The notes below the pieces were generated by a model. That model saw only the letters and a list, made by a program, of their open reading frames with translations, was not told where the DNA came from and did not search any database. Shown here one piece after another: positions 10,401-19,683 of a DNA stretch of 64,000 bases. Position numbers and translations under genes: made by a program. Source of the stretch: Phycisphaerales bacterium. Its GTDB lineage: Bacteria > Planctomycetota > Phycisphaerae > Phycisphaerales > UBA1924. How positions within the stretch are numbered: position 1 is the first letter of the stretch; every line of letters begins with the position of its first letter. Location of the stretch: contig JAJDDI010000053.1 in the NCBI GenBank assembly GCA_029260375.1, positions 1 through 64,000 of the forward strand, in the 5' to 3' direction.

Positions 10401-11094
10401 GGACCGCCTTCGGGCCGAGCTGCGTCAGGCGTACCGCGAGACGCTTGAGGAGCAGGTCGCGCTCAGCGCCGAGTCGGGCGAGCTGCTCGGTGGAGAGCTC
10501 ACCCGCCGACAGCGCGCGGGCGTGCGGGCGATGGGCGCGCGCCAGCGGACACTGCAGGAGCGATTGCAGACCCTGCTCGGTGAGGTCGAAGGGCTCGGCG
10601 ATTCGCTGATGTTCGCGCTCGCGCACGAGCAGCTCGATTCGCTGATGGGGACCGCCGCGGATGCGCTGGGTCAGGGGCAGGTGAGCCGAGGCGTCGTGCT
10701 CAACCAGTCCATGTCGATCCAGACGCTCCAGATGCTCGTCGAGGCGTTGGGCCAGCCCGAGCCCGACGAGCAAGAGTTCGAAGAGGGCGGTGGCGGCGGC
10801 GGCGGGCAGGGCGGCGGCCCCCAGCCCGAGCAGCCCCTCGTGCCCCCGATGGCCGAACTGATGCTCCTCCGCTCCATGCAGGCCCAGATCGCCCAGCTCA
10901 CCCGCAGGGCCCACGAGGGGGACGAGCGGGCGTCGGGCATCGAAGCCCGGACACTCTCCCAGATGCAACGCCGCCTGGGCCAGCGTGCGGGCGAGCTCAT
11001 CGAACAGATGAACCAGCCGCAGGGTGAGGATGTAGAACTCCCGGTGGACATGCCCACCCAGCCCGACCCAGCGCCCGAGGAGACCCAGCCTTGA
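7438..11094 (+). CDS. DUF4175-like giant membrane-anchored coiled-coil protein
   Basis: A 1218-residue protein. N-terminal helices near residues 38-85 and one near 165-185 anchor it; a mostly beta extracytoplasmic part runs to about 560; then a very long Glu/Gln/Arg-rich helical region (about 590-1000) is predicted as coiled coil; a Gly-rich linker (GGGGGGGQGGG) lies near 1120; the tail is acidic. This layout matches DUF4175-type proteins that sit beside DUF58/Bat genes in Planctomycetota and Alphaproteobacteria. It begins 99 nt after the previous gene, so it may have its own promoter (a TATAGG lies near 7395). Its stop overlaps the next start (TTGA). Function unknown; a structural role in the envelope is inferred only from shape and neighbours. 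Confidence 0.75.
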   Translation: MSTINAPRPSPETDPRVHALRDALSRVRVRARALLLARGGAWVLGGALGGVIALIAIDYALRLPSGLRWLMLLGAVAALGVALARIVGGAWRFAPSLTSLALRLERLDPSASGQIASGLELASEPKPEEPAARAMHERALDDAKRAFRPGAAGRLTDPRQTLRALGGLALVSALALSFVLVKPTLSRTGAARVLTPWRGAEWPSRYVVEDATLAQVHPSDTALPLRAIVTRTSRAQGRTLVNARYRLTDATGFSPSGETRRVVLAGQRRDAKVGEHEGELYERLIEAIPPPRAGEGARSVTLEYWFETDDDRTRTRKVRLVDPPVLVGAAAVVTPPDYASASTGVLASGLIELGASAESAPPVGPVLGGSRVELTLRFSTPVTIDQAQRQSWLEQLRRSARDVSVTSDAGTVTLSMTLDESLRAAPPVVDANALAPRDEVAFVFEATQDQAPSVSVTAPARDESVLATAVIAASGEGRDDLGLRWVALERTIAKAPSGSPGAPPEAVGESVIIARAELDASQGVTSAQANAGLDLSTLGVVPGDEVRIVALALDTQRLDDIDREPSRSGVRTLRVISETDLIEQIRGELGGVRRAAMRLDETQQTLEQSLEHNGPSPDLQQQQDAMTQRLIEQRQVIERLRQRQRRNALSDQSLAGMLDEAQGMLSRAGQRSSDAAQKTGQSMDEPEDSKAEQLREEGVEAQDDVREELGSLIALLDRGEDGWLVRRAVERLLQEQKRIREETARAGQETLGRELSELSPRELSDLERIAQRQRDAAEQAREALDELGERGRQMSQVDPAQGEAMSQAARQGREQGLQESLEEASQQISQNQTGGATQNQDEAIQALEQMLEELDNAGKNKDSALRRMLASIIESIEALITRQQREIANLADAKAKNDYTGLDAGMIRLDQNTLGVLAQVREGPGEMRAVGDLLEEASGQQREAIGLLREGEIVADGVSFAEGESLRLLSEAKAEAEKIDEQAQDREQDRLRAELRQAYRETLEEQVALSAESGELLGGELTRRQRAGVRAMGARQRTLQERLQTLLGEVEGLGDSLMFALAHEQLDSLMGTAADALGQGQVSRGVVLNQSMSIQTLQMLVEALGQPEPDEQEFEEGGGGGGGQGGGPQPEQPLVPPMAELMLLRSMQAQIAQLTRRAHEGDERASGIEARTLSQMQRRLGQRAGELIEQMNQPQGEDVELPVDMPTQPDPAPEETQP

Positions 11095-11759
11095 GCATCC
11101 GAACGACATTCCTGAGCGCGATGGTCGCCCTTGCGGTAGGGGCGACATCCGTGCGCGCGCAGGAGGCGGTGAACGAGGGCGAGCGTCTGGAGAGCCTCGA
11201 CGAGCTGCTCGGGCTGGAAGAGGCGGGTCAGGGTGAAGACGCCCGCACGGAACTCCCCGACGCGGCCCAGGCCGAGCTGGAGCGCGAGCTGACCCAGCAG
11301 GAAGCGGCCCAGGCGTTCGAGCAGGCCGCGGCGCTCATGGGCGAGTCCGCCTCGCGTCTGGGCGACATGAGCGACACGGGCCTGGCGACGCAGCGGTTGC
11401 AGGAGGACATCCTGCGCAAGCTCGACCAGGTCATCGAGGCCGCGAAGAACAACCAGCAGCAGTCGCAGAGCTCGTCGAGCAGCTCCAGCCAGCAGCAGCA
11501 ACAGCCCAACCAGCCCCAGCAGCAGCAACAGCAGCAGGGCGAGGCGTCCGACGGCGACAACCAGCAAGAGAACACGCCCCCCGGTCGCCAGGACGGGCGG
11601 CTCAACCCCGAGATCGACTCGGCGCGGGCCGCCTGGGGCGCCCTGCCCGAGCGCGTGCGTGATGCGCTCTATCAGGGACGATCGGACCGGTACAGCTCGC
11701 TGTACGAGCGTCTGACCGAGGCGTACTACCGCAGGCTTGCCGAGGAGCGTCAGCCGTGA
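11091..11759 (+). CDS. Secreted Gln-rich hypothetical protein
   Basis: A 222-residue protein with a TTG start overlapping the upstream stop by 4 nt. It has an N-terminal signal peptide (FLSAMVALAVGATSVRAQ), a helical middle part, then a low-complexity tract of Gln, Ser and Pro (about residues 120-155, encoded by CAG-rich DNA at 11450-11545). The C-terminal part (ALPERVRDALYQGRSDRYSSLYERLTEAYYRRLA) looks like a short helical domain found at the end of proteins in planctomycete Bat-type operons. I do not recognise a catalytic function. The 4-nt overlaps on both sides suggest stoichiometric expression with its neighbours. Confidence 0.75.
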   Translation: MSIRTTFLSAMVALAVGATSVRAQEAVNEGERLESLDELLGLEEAGQGEDARTELPDAAQAELERELTQQEAAQAFEQAAALMGESASRLGDMSDTGLATQRLQEDILRKLDQVIEAAKNNQQQSQSSSSSSSQQQQQPNQPQQQQQQQGEASDGDNQQENTPPGRQDGRLNPEIDSARAAWGALPERVRDALYQGRSDRYSSLYERLTEAYYRRLAEERQP

Positions 11760-12829
11760 ACACGCTTCTCCCCGCGATCGCAGCGCTGACCCTCGCCGCC
11801 GCCCCGGCGCTCGCCCAGGACGCGCACGCGCCCGCAACGCCCGCCCCGCCCTCCGCCGCGAACAACGCGGCCCAGGACGAGATCACCCCGGCGCTGGACG
11901 TGTCCATCGCCAGGGCTCTGCGCTACCTCGACGCGCAGCAGCAGACCGACGGCTCGTGGTCGGGCGGGCGCTTCGGCAAGAACGTCGCGATCACCTCGCT
12001 GGCCTGCCTCGCGCTCATGGGCGACGGCAACACCCCCAGCCGGGGCGAGCACGCCCGCGCCATCCGCAGCGGGCTGGACTTCGTCCTGGCCAACGCGGCG
12101 GAGAACGGGCTCATCGCCGCCGAGGCCGCCAACGGGCCCATGTACGGGCACGGGTTCGCGACGCTGTTCCTGGGCGAGGCCTACGGCATGACCGCCGGCG
12201 GGGGCGACACGGCGCTGAGCGGGCGCCTGCACGAGACGCTCGTCAAGGCCATCCGCCTCATCGAACGCACGCAGAACGACGAGGGCGGCTGGCGCTACAA
12301 CCCCGTCCCCTACGACGCGGACGTCTCGGTCACCATCTGCCAGGTCATGGCCCTGCGCTCGGCCCGCAACGCGGGCATCGAGGTGAAGAAGGAGGTCATC
12401 GACAAGGCGGTCGATTACATCCGTCGCTGCCAGAACGTGGACGGCGGATTCAAGTACCAGCTCGAAACAGGATCCAGCGCCTGGCCCCGGTCCGCCGCGG
12501 GCGTCGCGAGCCTGTTCTACGCGGGCATCTACGAGGACCAGGCGATCGACAAGGGCGTGGGCTACCTGCACCGCGTCGCCAAGCCCGGAACGCCCCGCTC
12601 CTCGCGGGCGCACTTCTTCTACGGGCACTACTACGCCGTGCAGGCGATGTACCTCGCGGGCGGTGACGACTGGGAGGCCTGGTGGCCCGCGATCCGCCAG
12701 GAACTGATCGAGGGGCAGCTCGACGATGGCTCCTGGGAGGATCGCACCGTCGGCCCGGCGTACGCGACGGCGATGTCGCTCATTATTTTGCAAATGCCAA
12801 AGCGGTACCTGCCGATCTTCCAGAAGTGA
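11756..12829 (+). CDS. Secreted prenyltransferase/squalene-cyclase-like repeat protein
   Basis: A 357-residue protein with a GTG start (GTGA overlap) and a signal peptide ending near ALAQDA. It contains alpha-toroid repeats of the squalene oxidase/prenyltransferase type, e.g. QQQTDGSWSGG near residue 62, NDEGGWRYNP near 178 and NVDGGFKYQL near 230, and DDGSWED close to the C-terminus. Export suggests it is not a lipid cyclase: secreted members of this fold in Planctomycetota have no established reaction, and no DXDD cyclase motif is visible. The neighbours suggest it works with the Bat-like complex at the envelope. Confidence 0.8.
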   Translation: MNTLLPAIAALTLAAAPALAQDAHAPATPAPPSAANNAAQDEITPALDVSIARALRYLDAQQQTDGSWSGGRFGKNVAITSLACLALMGDGNTPSRGEHARAIRSGLDFVLANAAENGLIAAEAANGPMYGHGFATLFLGEAYGMTAGGGDTALSGRLHETLVKAIRLIERTQNDEGGWRYNPVPYDADVSVTICQVMALRSARNAGIEVKKEVIDKAVDYIRRCQNVDGGFKYQLETGSSAWPRSAAGVASLFYAGIYEDQAIDKGVGYLHRVAKPGTPRSSRAHFFYGHYYAVQAMYLAGGDDWEAWWPAIRQELIEGQLDDGSWEDRTVGPAYATAMSLIILQMPKRYLPIFQK

Positions 12830-14112
12830 GCCCATCCGTTCCATCCCGGTTCTTGGCCTCCGCAGCGATCATCCTCGCGGCGGCGGGTGGCGCGCTGGGC
12901 GCCGACGACGGCGTCCCCCGCGTCCTGCTCGACCGCGAGCTCAACGCGACACAGGTCAACCTCACCTCGATCGGTGAGGGCCAGGTCCGCTGGCTCGACG
13001 GCGCCGGACGCGAACGCGCCCGCGCCATCGACGAGCTGCTGGCCGTCATCGACCCCGACGGCGCCCTGCTGCCCCCCGACGTGCGCCGCCAGGTCATCGA
13101 GTCGCTGGGTTTCCCCGTGGTCGAGACCACCGACGGGCAGCGCCTGCTGGCGCGCCTGCGCGACGACCCCGAGGGCAGCGACGAGTTCGTCGAGCTGCGG
13201 CTCGTGGGCGGGCAGACGATGCGCGTCTCGGTCGAACGCATCGCCGGGCTCACCGGGGCCCGCTCGGTCTTTGACGAGTCGCGCCCCGCGCGACAGGATG
13301 CCCCGAGCATCGACGACGTGGTCGAGCTGACCAACGGCGACCGCGTGTCGGGCTTCGTTGAGCGACTGGGTTCGAGCGTCTGGGTCGAGGTGGACGGCGT
13401 CTCCCGCGAGATCCCCATGTCGGGTGTCGCGAGCATCGAGCTGGCCAACCCGAAGCGCCGGGTCGAGGGCACGCGCGTGTGGCTCGACGACGGGTCGATC
13501 ATCGGCGCCGGCCCGATCTCGGGCGCGGGCGATCGCCTCGTCGCGTTCGACCTGACGCTCGCCCGAGAGAACACGGGCGCCCCCAAGGGCAGCGAGAGCG
13601 AGATGGGCGCCGCAATGCGCCTGCCGCTGTCGCGGATCGCGGGCATCGTCTTCGACGCCGGAAACTCGGGGGTGCGCCCGCTGGCCGGCATAGGCCCGTC
13701 GAGCTTCGAACCCACGGGGCAGCGACGCTGGACGCCCCCGCCCATCACGGGCGACGCGAGCAAGGCGGTCCTGGGCGCCTCCACGATCGAGCTGCCCGGC
13801 CCGATGCGGGTCCGCTGGAGCCTGCCCGAGGGCGCGGCGCGCCTGGCGGGCGTCGCGACCCTGGGCGATGCGCCCGGGCAGTGGGCCGACTGCGCCGTCT
13901 CCATCCTGCTCGACGAGGGCGGGGGGCAGACCGAGCTGGCCCGTGCCCGGCTGCGACCGGGCGAGAGCGAGATGGCCTTCAATCTCGAGCTGCCCCGCGG
14001 GATCCCCGGCGAGGTGCGCACGCTCGAGGTCCGCGTGGACGCCGGGGCGTACGGCCCGGTCCAGGACCGCGTCCTGCTCGAGCGCGTCCTGCTGCTCGTC
14101 GAACACGAATAG
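12826..14112 (+). CDS. Secreted hypothetical protein, NPCBM-like C-terminus
   Basis: A 428-residue protein. The open frame reaches back to 12682, but GTG 12826 is chosen because it overlaps the upstream stop as GTGA, like its operon neighbours, and is followed directly by a signal peptide (FLASAAIILAAAGGALGA). The middle part contains repeated short beta-strand units with LTNGDRVSGFVERLG and LDDGSIIGAGP, resembling secreted planctomycete proteins that sense or bind surfaces. The last 90 residues (RWSLPEGAARLAGVATLGD ... LEVRVDAG) look like an NPCBM/NEW2 carbohydrate-binding-type sandwich; this is a weak similarity. It is the last gene of the seven-gene run and ends 2 nt from the convergent mraY stop. 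Confidence 0.7.
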   Translation: MSPSVPSRFLASAAIILAAAGGALGADDGVPRVLLDRELNATQVNLTSIGEGQVRWLDGAGRERARAIDELLAVIDPDGALLPPDVRRQVIESLGFPVVETTDGQRLLARLRDDPEGSDEFVELRLVGGQTMRVSVERIAGLTGARSVFDESRPARQDAPSIDDVVELTNGDRVSGFVERLGSSVWVEVDGVSREIPMSGVASIELANPKRRVEGTRVWLDDGSIIGAGPISGAGDRLVAFDLTLARENTGAPKGSESEMGAAMRLPLSRIAGIVFDAGNSGVRPLAGIGPSSFEPTGQRRWTPPPITGDASKAVLGASTIELPGPMRVRWSLPEGAARLAGVATLGDAPGQWADCAVSILLDEGGGQTELARARLRPGESEMAFNLELPRGIPGEVRTLEVRVDAGAYGPVQDRVLLERVLLLVEHE

Positions 14113-14114
14113 AC

Positions 14115-15278
14115 CTACCGGATCTTGAGCGACGCCAGCGCGATCACGCCCAGGATGATCGAGACGATCCACAGCCTCGCCACGACCTGCTGCTCCGTCC
14201 AGCCCCCCAGGTGCAGGTGGTGGTGGTACGGCGCGCAGCGGAAGATGCGCTTGCCCCCGGTGGAGCGGAAGTAGCCGACCTGGAGCACGACCGAGAGGAT
14301 CTCGAAGAGGAACACGCCGCACATGAGCAGGACGACCAGCTCCTGGCGAGTCACCAGCGCGATGTAGGCGATCAGCCCTCCCAGCGCCAGCGAGCCCGTG
14401 TCCCCCATGAACACCTGCGCCGGCGAGCAGTTCCACCACAGGAACCCCAGGCACGCGCCCGCCATCGCGCCGCCCATGACCGCCAGCTCGTCGGCATGCA
14501 CAATATGCGGCACGAACAGGTACTTGCTGATCTGCTCAGACCCCGCGATCAGCGCCAAGACCAACAAGCCCAGCGACACGACCACCGACACGCCCGACGC
14601 GAGCCCGTCCATGCCGTCGGTGATGTTCACCGCGTTGGACACCCCCGCGATGAGCACGATCGAGAGCAGCACGTACGCCCACTGGGGCAGGTAGAGAAGC
14701 GCCTCGGAAATCTCGCCCTGGCGGTTGGTGTAGGTCTTCTGGAAGGGGAGGTTGAGCACGTGGGGCAGGGTGTCGCCCACGCCCCCGGCCCGGTAGGTGA
14801 ACACCCCGATGAGCAGCCCGAGCCCGAGCTGAAAGACGAGCTTCTCCCACGCGTACAGGCCCTGGCGCCCCGTGCCGCGCCGGGCGGCGGTGAGTTTGAG
14901 CCAGTCGTCGAACCCGCCCAGCACGCTGAGCCAGACGAGCACGAGCAGGCCCATGTACACGTAGTCGCGGCGCAGGTCCGCCAGCAGCAGCGTGCTGATG
15001 AGGATCGACGCGCCGATGAGGATGCCGCCCATCGTGGGGACGTGGGCCTTGCTCGCGGCGTGGGCCCGCAGCGCCTCGGCGTCGGTCGAGCCGCCGTCGC
15101 CGATCTTCATCGAGACCAGCCAGCGGATCGTGCGCCTGCCGAAGACGATCACGAGCATGAACGACAGCCCCGCCGCGGCCAGGGCCCGGAACTGGACCTG
15201 ATCGAGGAGCGTGAAGGCCGGGTAGACCCCGGTCCGGTCGAGCCAGTCGCGTGTTGCTTCTAAGAGCAGGTAGAGCAT
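14115..15278 (-). CDS. mraY: Phospho-N-acetylmuramoyl-pentapeptide-transferase
   Basis: Transfers phospho-MurNAc-pentapeptide from UDP to undecaprenyl phosphate, making lipid I at the inner membrane. The 387-residue protein has about ten membrane helices and the family motifs: NITDGMDGLA in the middle, QVFMGDTGSLALGG with the catalytic Asp, and the His-rich loop PYHHHLHLGG near the C-terminus. It lies 9 nt downstream of murF on the same strand, in the classic murE-murF-mraY order of the dcw cluster. The length is slightly above the usual 360 residues. The gene ends convergently with the seven-gene run. Confidence 0.95.
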   Translation of the reverse strand: MLYLLLEATRDWLDRTGVYPAFTLLDQVQFRALAAAGLSFMLVIVFGRRTIRWLVSMKIGDGGSTDAEALRAHAASKAHVPTMGGILIGASILISTLLLADLRRDYVYMGLLVLVWLSVLGGFDDWLKLTAARRGTGRQGLYAWEKLVFQLGLGLLIGVFTYRAGGVGDTLPHVLNLPFQKTYTNRQGEISEALLYLPQWAYVLLSIVLIAGVSNAVNITDGMDGLASGVSVVVSLGLLVLALIAGSEQISKYLFVPHIVHADELAVMGGAMAGACLGFLWWNCSPAQVFMGDTGSLALGGLIAYIALVTRQELVVLLMCGVFLFEILSVVLQVGYFRSTGGKRIFRCAPYHHHLHLGGWTEQQVVARLWIVSIILGVIALASLKIR

Positions 15279-15287
15279 CGTGCTCGC

Positions 15288-16700
15288 TCAGGGGCCATCC
15301 GTGCGTGAGGGCGAGTGTACCGCGTGCGAACGGGCGCCGATGGCGTCAGCGACGCGCTCCAGACGCATCGATCGGGAGGCCTTGAGCAGCACGACATCCC
15401 CCGGGCGGACCCGCGACGCCGCGTGATCGGTCGCCTCATCGCTCGCCTCGCCCAGAGCCTCAGCGCGCGGGCTGATGCTCACCGCCCGGCTCATCGCCCC
15501 GCCCAGGGCGACGATCAGGTCGATGCCCGCGGGCGCCGACTCGATCAGGGCCGCGTGCTCCGCGTCGCTCGCCGCGCCCAGCTCGAGCATGTCGCCCAGG
15601 ATTGCAACGCGTCGCCCGCCCGGGGCGGGCTCGAAGGTCGCCAGGGTCGCCAGGGCGGCGCGCATGGAGTCGGGGTTGGCGTTGTAGGCGTCGTTGATCA
15701 GGGTGATTGCCCCGCCGGGACGTTGAACAATCTCGACGCTCAGACGCATCTCGGGCGAGCGGGCGCCGGCCAACCCGCGGGCGATCGATTCGGCGCCCAG
15801 CCCCAGATGCGCTCCCACCGCCGCGGCGATCGCGCCGTTGCGGGCGTTGTGCGCTCCGGGCAGGGGGAGCGACAGGTCGCCCAGGCCTTCGACATGAAAC
15901 CGCACGCCGTGGGCGCCGGACTCGACATCGCTCACGCGCCAGCGGGCGCCATCGGTCGTCCCGACGCGCTGCGTCTCGACATTCGTACGCAGCGCCATCG
16001 CCGCGTCGATCGCGGGCGAGTCGTCGGTGATGATCGCGACCCCCCCGGGCGCAAGGCCATCGACGATCGAGGATTTTTCCTTGGCCACGCCCTCGATCGA
16101 GCCCAGCCCCTCCAGGTGCCCGCGCCCGATCGAGGTGATGACGACCACGTCCGGGCGCGCGATCGCGGTCAGGCGCCCGATCTCGCCCGGGCTCGACGTG
16201 CCCATCTCGCACACGACAAAGTCCTCGCCGTCGCGGGCGCCCAGCAGCGTCAGCGGCAGGCCAAGCTCGTTGTTGAAGCTCTTGGGCGAGCTGCGACCCT
16301 CAAGCTCGGTCGAGAGCACGCTCTCGATCAGGCGCGTGGTCGTGGTCTTGCCGTTGGTTCCCGTGACGCCGATGACGCGCAGCCCGGGGCGGAGATCGCG
16401 CTCGGAGCGTGCCAGGGCCGTCAACGCCGCGCGCAGGTCATCGACCAGCAGCGTGCCCGGCGGGCAAGGCGAGCCCGTCGCTCGATCAACCACGCACAGG
16501 GGCGCGCCCAGATCAAACGCTTGGCCCAGGTACGCGCGCCCGTCCACCTGCTCGCCGCGGAATGCGAAGAACGCGTCCCCCGGCGTCAGCGTGCGCGTGT
16601 CGATCGAGGCGCCGGTGACCGTCGCCCCCGGGTCCGCCGGCGGCGCGAGCCACCGCCCGCCCAGAACCTGCGCAACCTGCCCGATCGTCCGGGGCTTCAT
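15288..16700 (-). CDS. murF: UDP-N-acetylmuramoyl-tripeptide--D-alanyl-D-alanine ligase
   Basis: Adds D-Ala-D-Ala to UDP-MurNAc-tripeptide in the cytoplasm. The 470-residue Mur ligase has an N-terminal substrate domain ([19 protein letters not shown]), the ATP loop [12 protein letters not shown] near residue 110, [12 protein letters not shown] and [12 protein letters not shown]-type motifs that are typical of MurF rather than MurE, and [11 protein letters not shown] in the central domain. Its ATG overlaps the murE stop (ATGA), so translation is probably coupled. Confidence 0.95.
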   Translation of the reverse strand: MKPRTIGQVAQVLGGRWLAPPADPGATVTGASIDTRTLTPGDAFFAFRGEQVDGRAYLGQAFDLGAPLCVVDRATGSPCPPGTLLVDDLRAALTALARSERDLRPGLRVIGVTGTNGKTTTTRLIESVLSTELEGRSSPKSFNNELGLPLTLLGARDGEDFVVCEMGTSSPGEIGRLTAIARPDVVVITSIGRGHLEGLGSIEGVAKEKSSIVDGLAPGGVAIITDDSPAIDAAMALRTNVETQRVGTTDGARWRVSDVESGAHGVRFHVEGLGDLSLPLPGAHNARNGAIAAAVGAHLGLGAESIARGLAGARSPEMRLSVEIVQRPGGAITLINDAYNANPDSMRAALATLATFEPAPGGRRVAILGDMLELGAASDAEHAALIESAPAGIDLIVALGGAMSRAVSISPRAEALGEASDEATDHAASRVRPGDVVLLKASRSMRLERVADAIGARSHAVHSPSRTDGP

Positions 16701-18241
16701 GGCGCGTCGCCCGCGGGCTGGGCGTGGCGCAGGCGGATCTCGCGCAGGGCCTCGCGCGCGACCACCCGGTCATCGAAGGGGACGCGGAGCACCCCGCCCC
16801 CGAGCGAGCCGATCTCCTGGAACGTCTCGTGCCCACGCCCGGCGAGCACAACCACGTCGCCCGGGCCCGCGCCCTCGATCGCGGCCCGGATCGCCCGGTT
16901 GCGGTCCGCGTGCACGATCACACCCGAGCGATCGGCCTCGGGCACCCCCTCGATCATCCCCGCGATGATCTTCGAGGGCGCCTCGGTCCTCGGGTTGTCC
17001 GACGTGAACACGCAGCGCGTCGCCAGCTCGCTGGCGACCCGCCCCATGCGCGGGCGCTTGGACCCGTCCTTGCACCCGCCGCAGCCGATGACGACCCACA
17101 GCCGGCGCCCCTCGGGGACCAGGGGCTTGACGCTGGACAGGCACTTGTCCAGCGCGTCGTCCGTGTGCGCAAAGTCCACGAACACCGTGATCGCGTCCTC
17201 GCGCGTGCTCACCCGCTCCATCCGCCCCGCGGGCGGGCGCAGGCGGGGCAGGGCCCGGGCCAGGTCGTCCTGGATGGACTCCTGGGTGCGCCCGAGGCGG
17301 CGCAGCGCGTCTGCCGCGCTCGCGACCGCCTGCAGCGTGTTCATCGCGTTGTGCGCGCCAAACAGGGGCACGTGCGCATCGATTTGGCAGCCCGGCCCGC
17401 GGATCGTCAGCTCCGAGCCCTCGAGCGTGCTGGCAACCGCCCACACCGCCCAGTCGCCCTCGCCCTGGGCCGTGCACGCCAGGCGTCGCCCCCCCACCAT
17501 CTCCGCGCTGCGCGGATCGTCGGCGTTGACCACCGCGGCGCCCTCGCTGGGCAGCATCGCGAAGAGCTTCGCCTTGGCCCGCGCGTACTCGTCCATCGCT
17601 TTGTGGTAGTCCAGGTGATCGCCCGTGAGATTCGTGAAAACCGCGATGTCAAAGCTCAGGGCGCTGACCCGCTTCTGATCGAGCGCGTGGCTGGAGACCT
17701 CCATCACCGCCGCCTTGCCCCCGTGCTCGACGATCTGCCCCAGGGTGCGGGACAGCTCGATGGCGGGGGGCGTGGTCATCGACGCGGGCGCCGTCTCGCG
17801 CCCGTCGTCCACCTCGACGGTCCCGATCAGCCCGGTCCGGACGCCCGCGCTGTTGAGCATCTGGTGCGTCAGGTGGGCGACGGTGGTCTTGCCGTTGGTC
17901 CCGGTCACGCCGATGAGCAGCAGCTTGGATGAGGGCTCGCCGTAGAACCGCTCGGCGATGCGGGCGCTGGCGCCCGGAACGTCGCCGCTCACGATCACGC
18001 ACACCGGGCTGCGGGGGGGCAGCTCGATGTGCGGGTCGTCGGTGAGCACGCACGAGGCGCCGCACTCGATCGCGCCGTCGATGAACCGCCTGCCGTCCTC
18101 CTTGAGCCCGCGCCGGGCGACAAACAGCGATCCGGGCACCGCCGTGCGCGAGTCCTCGGTCAGGTCGCAGGCGCGCACGGACAGCGGGTCTCCGCGGACG
18201 ACCCGGACATCCAGGCCCTCGATCAACGCCCCGAGGTTCAT
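16697..18241 (-). CDS. murE: UDP-N-acetylmuramoyl-L-alanyl-D-glutamate ligase (meso-DAP type)
   Basis: Adds the third amino acid to the peptidoglycan stem peptide. The 514-residue protein has the ATP loop [10 protein letters not shown], the substrate signature EVSSHAL and, in the C-terminal domain, TSDNPRTE. The DNPR motif marks ligases that add meso-diaminopimelate rather than lysine. It shows that this planctomycete lineage encodes normal peptidoglycan precursor steps. Upstream, queA ends 84 nt away on the same strand; the usual ftsI and ftsL neighbours are absent here. Confidence 0.95.
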   Translation of the reverse strand: MNLGALIEGLDVRVVRGDPLSVRACDLTEDSRTAVPGSLFVARRGLKEDGRRFIDGAIECGASCVLTDDPHIELPPRSPVCVIVSGDVPGASARIAERFYGEPSSKLLLIGVTGTNGKTTVAHLTHQMLNSAGVRTGLIGTVEVDDGRETAPASMTTPPAIELSRTLGQIVEHGGKAAVMEVSSHALDQKRVSALSFDIAVFTNLTGDHLDYHKAMDEYARAKAKLFAMLPSEGAAVVNADDPRSAEMVGGRRLACTAQGEGDWAVWAVASTLEGSELTIRGPGCQIDAHVPLFGAHNAMNTLQAVASAADALRRLGRTQESIQDDLARALPRLRPPAGRMERVSTREDAITVFVDFAHTDDALDKCLSSVKPLVPEGRRLWVVIGCGGCKDGSKRPRMGRVASELATRCVFTSDNPRTEAPSKIIAGMIEGVPEADRSGVIVHADRNRAIRAAIEGAGPGDVVVLAGRGHETFQEIGSLGGGVLRVPFDDRVVAREALREIRLRHAQPAGDAP

Positions 18242-18325
18242 CGCTCGCGTTCCCCTGCCTTGCCCACGCCCGCCTATCGGTCGATCCCGCCGCGGCGCAG
18301 CATAAAGCGAGCGGGCGCCTCGCGC

Positions 18326-19432
18326 TCAGGGGAGGACGAGCATCGCGTCCCCGTACGAGAAAAACCGGTACTCGCGCTCGATGGCTTCGTCGTAGATCGC
18401 CCGCAGGCGGTCCATGCCCTCGGGGAAGAGGGCGCTGACCATCGCCAGCAGCGTCGAGCGGGGCAGGTGGAAGTTTGTGAGCAGCGCATCCACACGCCTC
18501 CACGCGTACCCGGGCGCGATGAGCAGGTCCGTCTCCACGCTGGGGGGGAGGGGCAGGCCCGAGTCCCGCATGGCCGCGTACGTCTCGATCGTCCGCGCCG
18601 AGGTCGAGCCCACCGCAACCACGCGCCGGGCACGCTCGAAGATCTGCGTTCTCGCGTCGTCGTCCATCGCGCACCGCTCGCTGTGCATCGGGTGGTCCTC
18701 GAGCGTCTCGGTCTCGACGGGCTTGAACGTGCCCGCGCCCACGCACAGGTCCACGCGGGCCTGCTCGACGCCCGCGGATCCGAGGGCCGCGAGCAGACCG
18801 GGCGTGAAGTGCAGCCCCGCTGTGGGGGCCGCGACCGAGCCCGCGTGCGCTGGATCCGCCAGCACCGTCTGGTAGCTGGCCCGGTCCGTGTCGTCGTCGA
18901 TGACCAGGTCCAGCGTCTTGCGGGCGCTGAGGATGTACGGCGGCAACGGCGTCAGCCCCGCCCGCTCGAGCAGGGCCCCGCTCGTTTCGCCCGCCCCACC
19001 CTCCACCGCGACGCGCCACGCCCCCGCCTCCTCGCCCGTGCGGTCGAGCAGACGCAGCGTGATCCCGCTGGGCTGGTCGTCGTGCCCGATCAACTCCACC
19101 CGCCGCCCCGCTCTGAACCGCCTCGCCTTGAGCATCGCCTCCCAGCAGGGCTCGCCCTCGGGCGTTGGCTGACTGTCACGCAGGTACAGCCCCTGCACGC
19201 GCCCGCCGGTCTCCAGGTTCACGCCCACAAATCGGGCGCGGACGACGCTGGTCGTGTTGAAGACCAACGCATCGCCCGGCGCCAGCAGCCCGGGCAGGTC
19301 GCGGACATGCAGATGGTGGATCTCGGGCGACGATCGCGAGCAGACGAGCAGCCCGGCGCCGTCCCTGGGCTCGCAGGGCCTCGTCGCGATCCGCCCGGGC
19401 GGCAGGTCATAATCGAGCTCATCGGTGCGCAC
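18326..19432 (-). CDS. queA: S-adenosylmethionine:tRNA ribosyltransferase-isomerase
   Basis: Transfers and isomerises ribose from SAM to 7-aminomethyl-7-deazaguanine in tRNA, giving epoxyqueuosine. The 368-residue protein starts with DELDYDLPPGRIA, the hallmark QueA N-terminus, and contains FNTTSVVRARF, VAAPTAGLHFT and VGAGTFKPV. The open frame continues to 19675, but the GTG at 19432 is the best start: the family begins exactly there and TACGAT lies 8 nt upstream, suggesting a leaderless transcript. It is immediately upstream of the murE-murF-mraY genes and may be cotranscribed with them. Confidence 0.93.
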   Translation of the reverse strand: MRTDELDYDLPPGRIATRPCEPRDGAGLLVCSRSSPEIHHLHVRDLPGLLAPGDALVFNTTSVVRARFVGVNLETGGRVQGLYLRDSQPTPEGEPCWEAMLKARRFRAGRRVELIGHDDQPSGITLRLLDRTGEEAGAWRVAVEGGAGETSGALLERAGLTPLPPYILSARKTLDLVIDDDTDRASYQTVLADPAHAGSVAAPTAGLHFTPGLLAALGSAGVEQARVDLCVGAGTFKPVETETLEDHPMHSERCAMDDDARTQIFERARRVVAVGSTSARTIETYAAMRDSGLPLPPSVETDLLIAPGYAWRRVDALLTNFHLPRSTLLAMVSALFPEGMDRLRAIYDEAIEREYRFFSYGDAMLVLP

Positions 19433-19440
19433 AGGTGTGG

Positions 19441-19446
19441 ATCGTA
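19441..19446 (-). promoter_or_regulatory. -10-like TACGAT immediately upstream of queA start
   Basis: TACGAT on the minus strand ends 8 nt before GTG 19432; no Shine-Dalgarno is present. This supports the short queA start over the longer open frame. Confidence 0.5.
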
Positions 19447-19683
19447 CGCGCCGCCGCCTGTTGCCCCGGCGCAGCGCGCCCGCACAACCGGACCCCGGCG
19501 CCGGCGCCCTCGGAAGGCGCGAACCCCCCACAGACCCCCGAGGGCCCCGGGTTCTCGGGCCCTGCCCCCGGCGCCCGCTGCGGCCCGCCGTCTGCACCGT
19601 GTCCTCTCGTGTCGATCGGACCAATCCAAGACGCGACCCCCGCCCGGGCGATCTTCTCGCCGGCGCCCCACACACGCCATCGC

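Noticed and set aside
9133-11148. 671-codon minus-strand open frame with Leu-rich sequence
   Set aside because: Mirror of the DUF4175-like coiled-coil gene; periodic Leu reflects CAG/GAG codons on the other strand.
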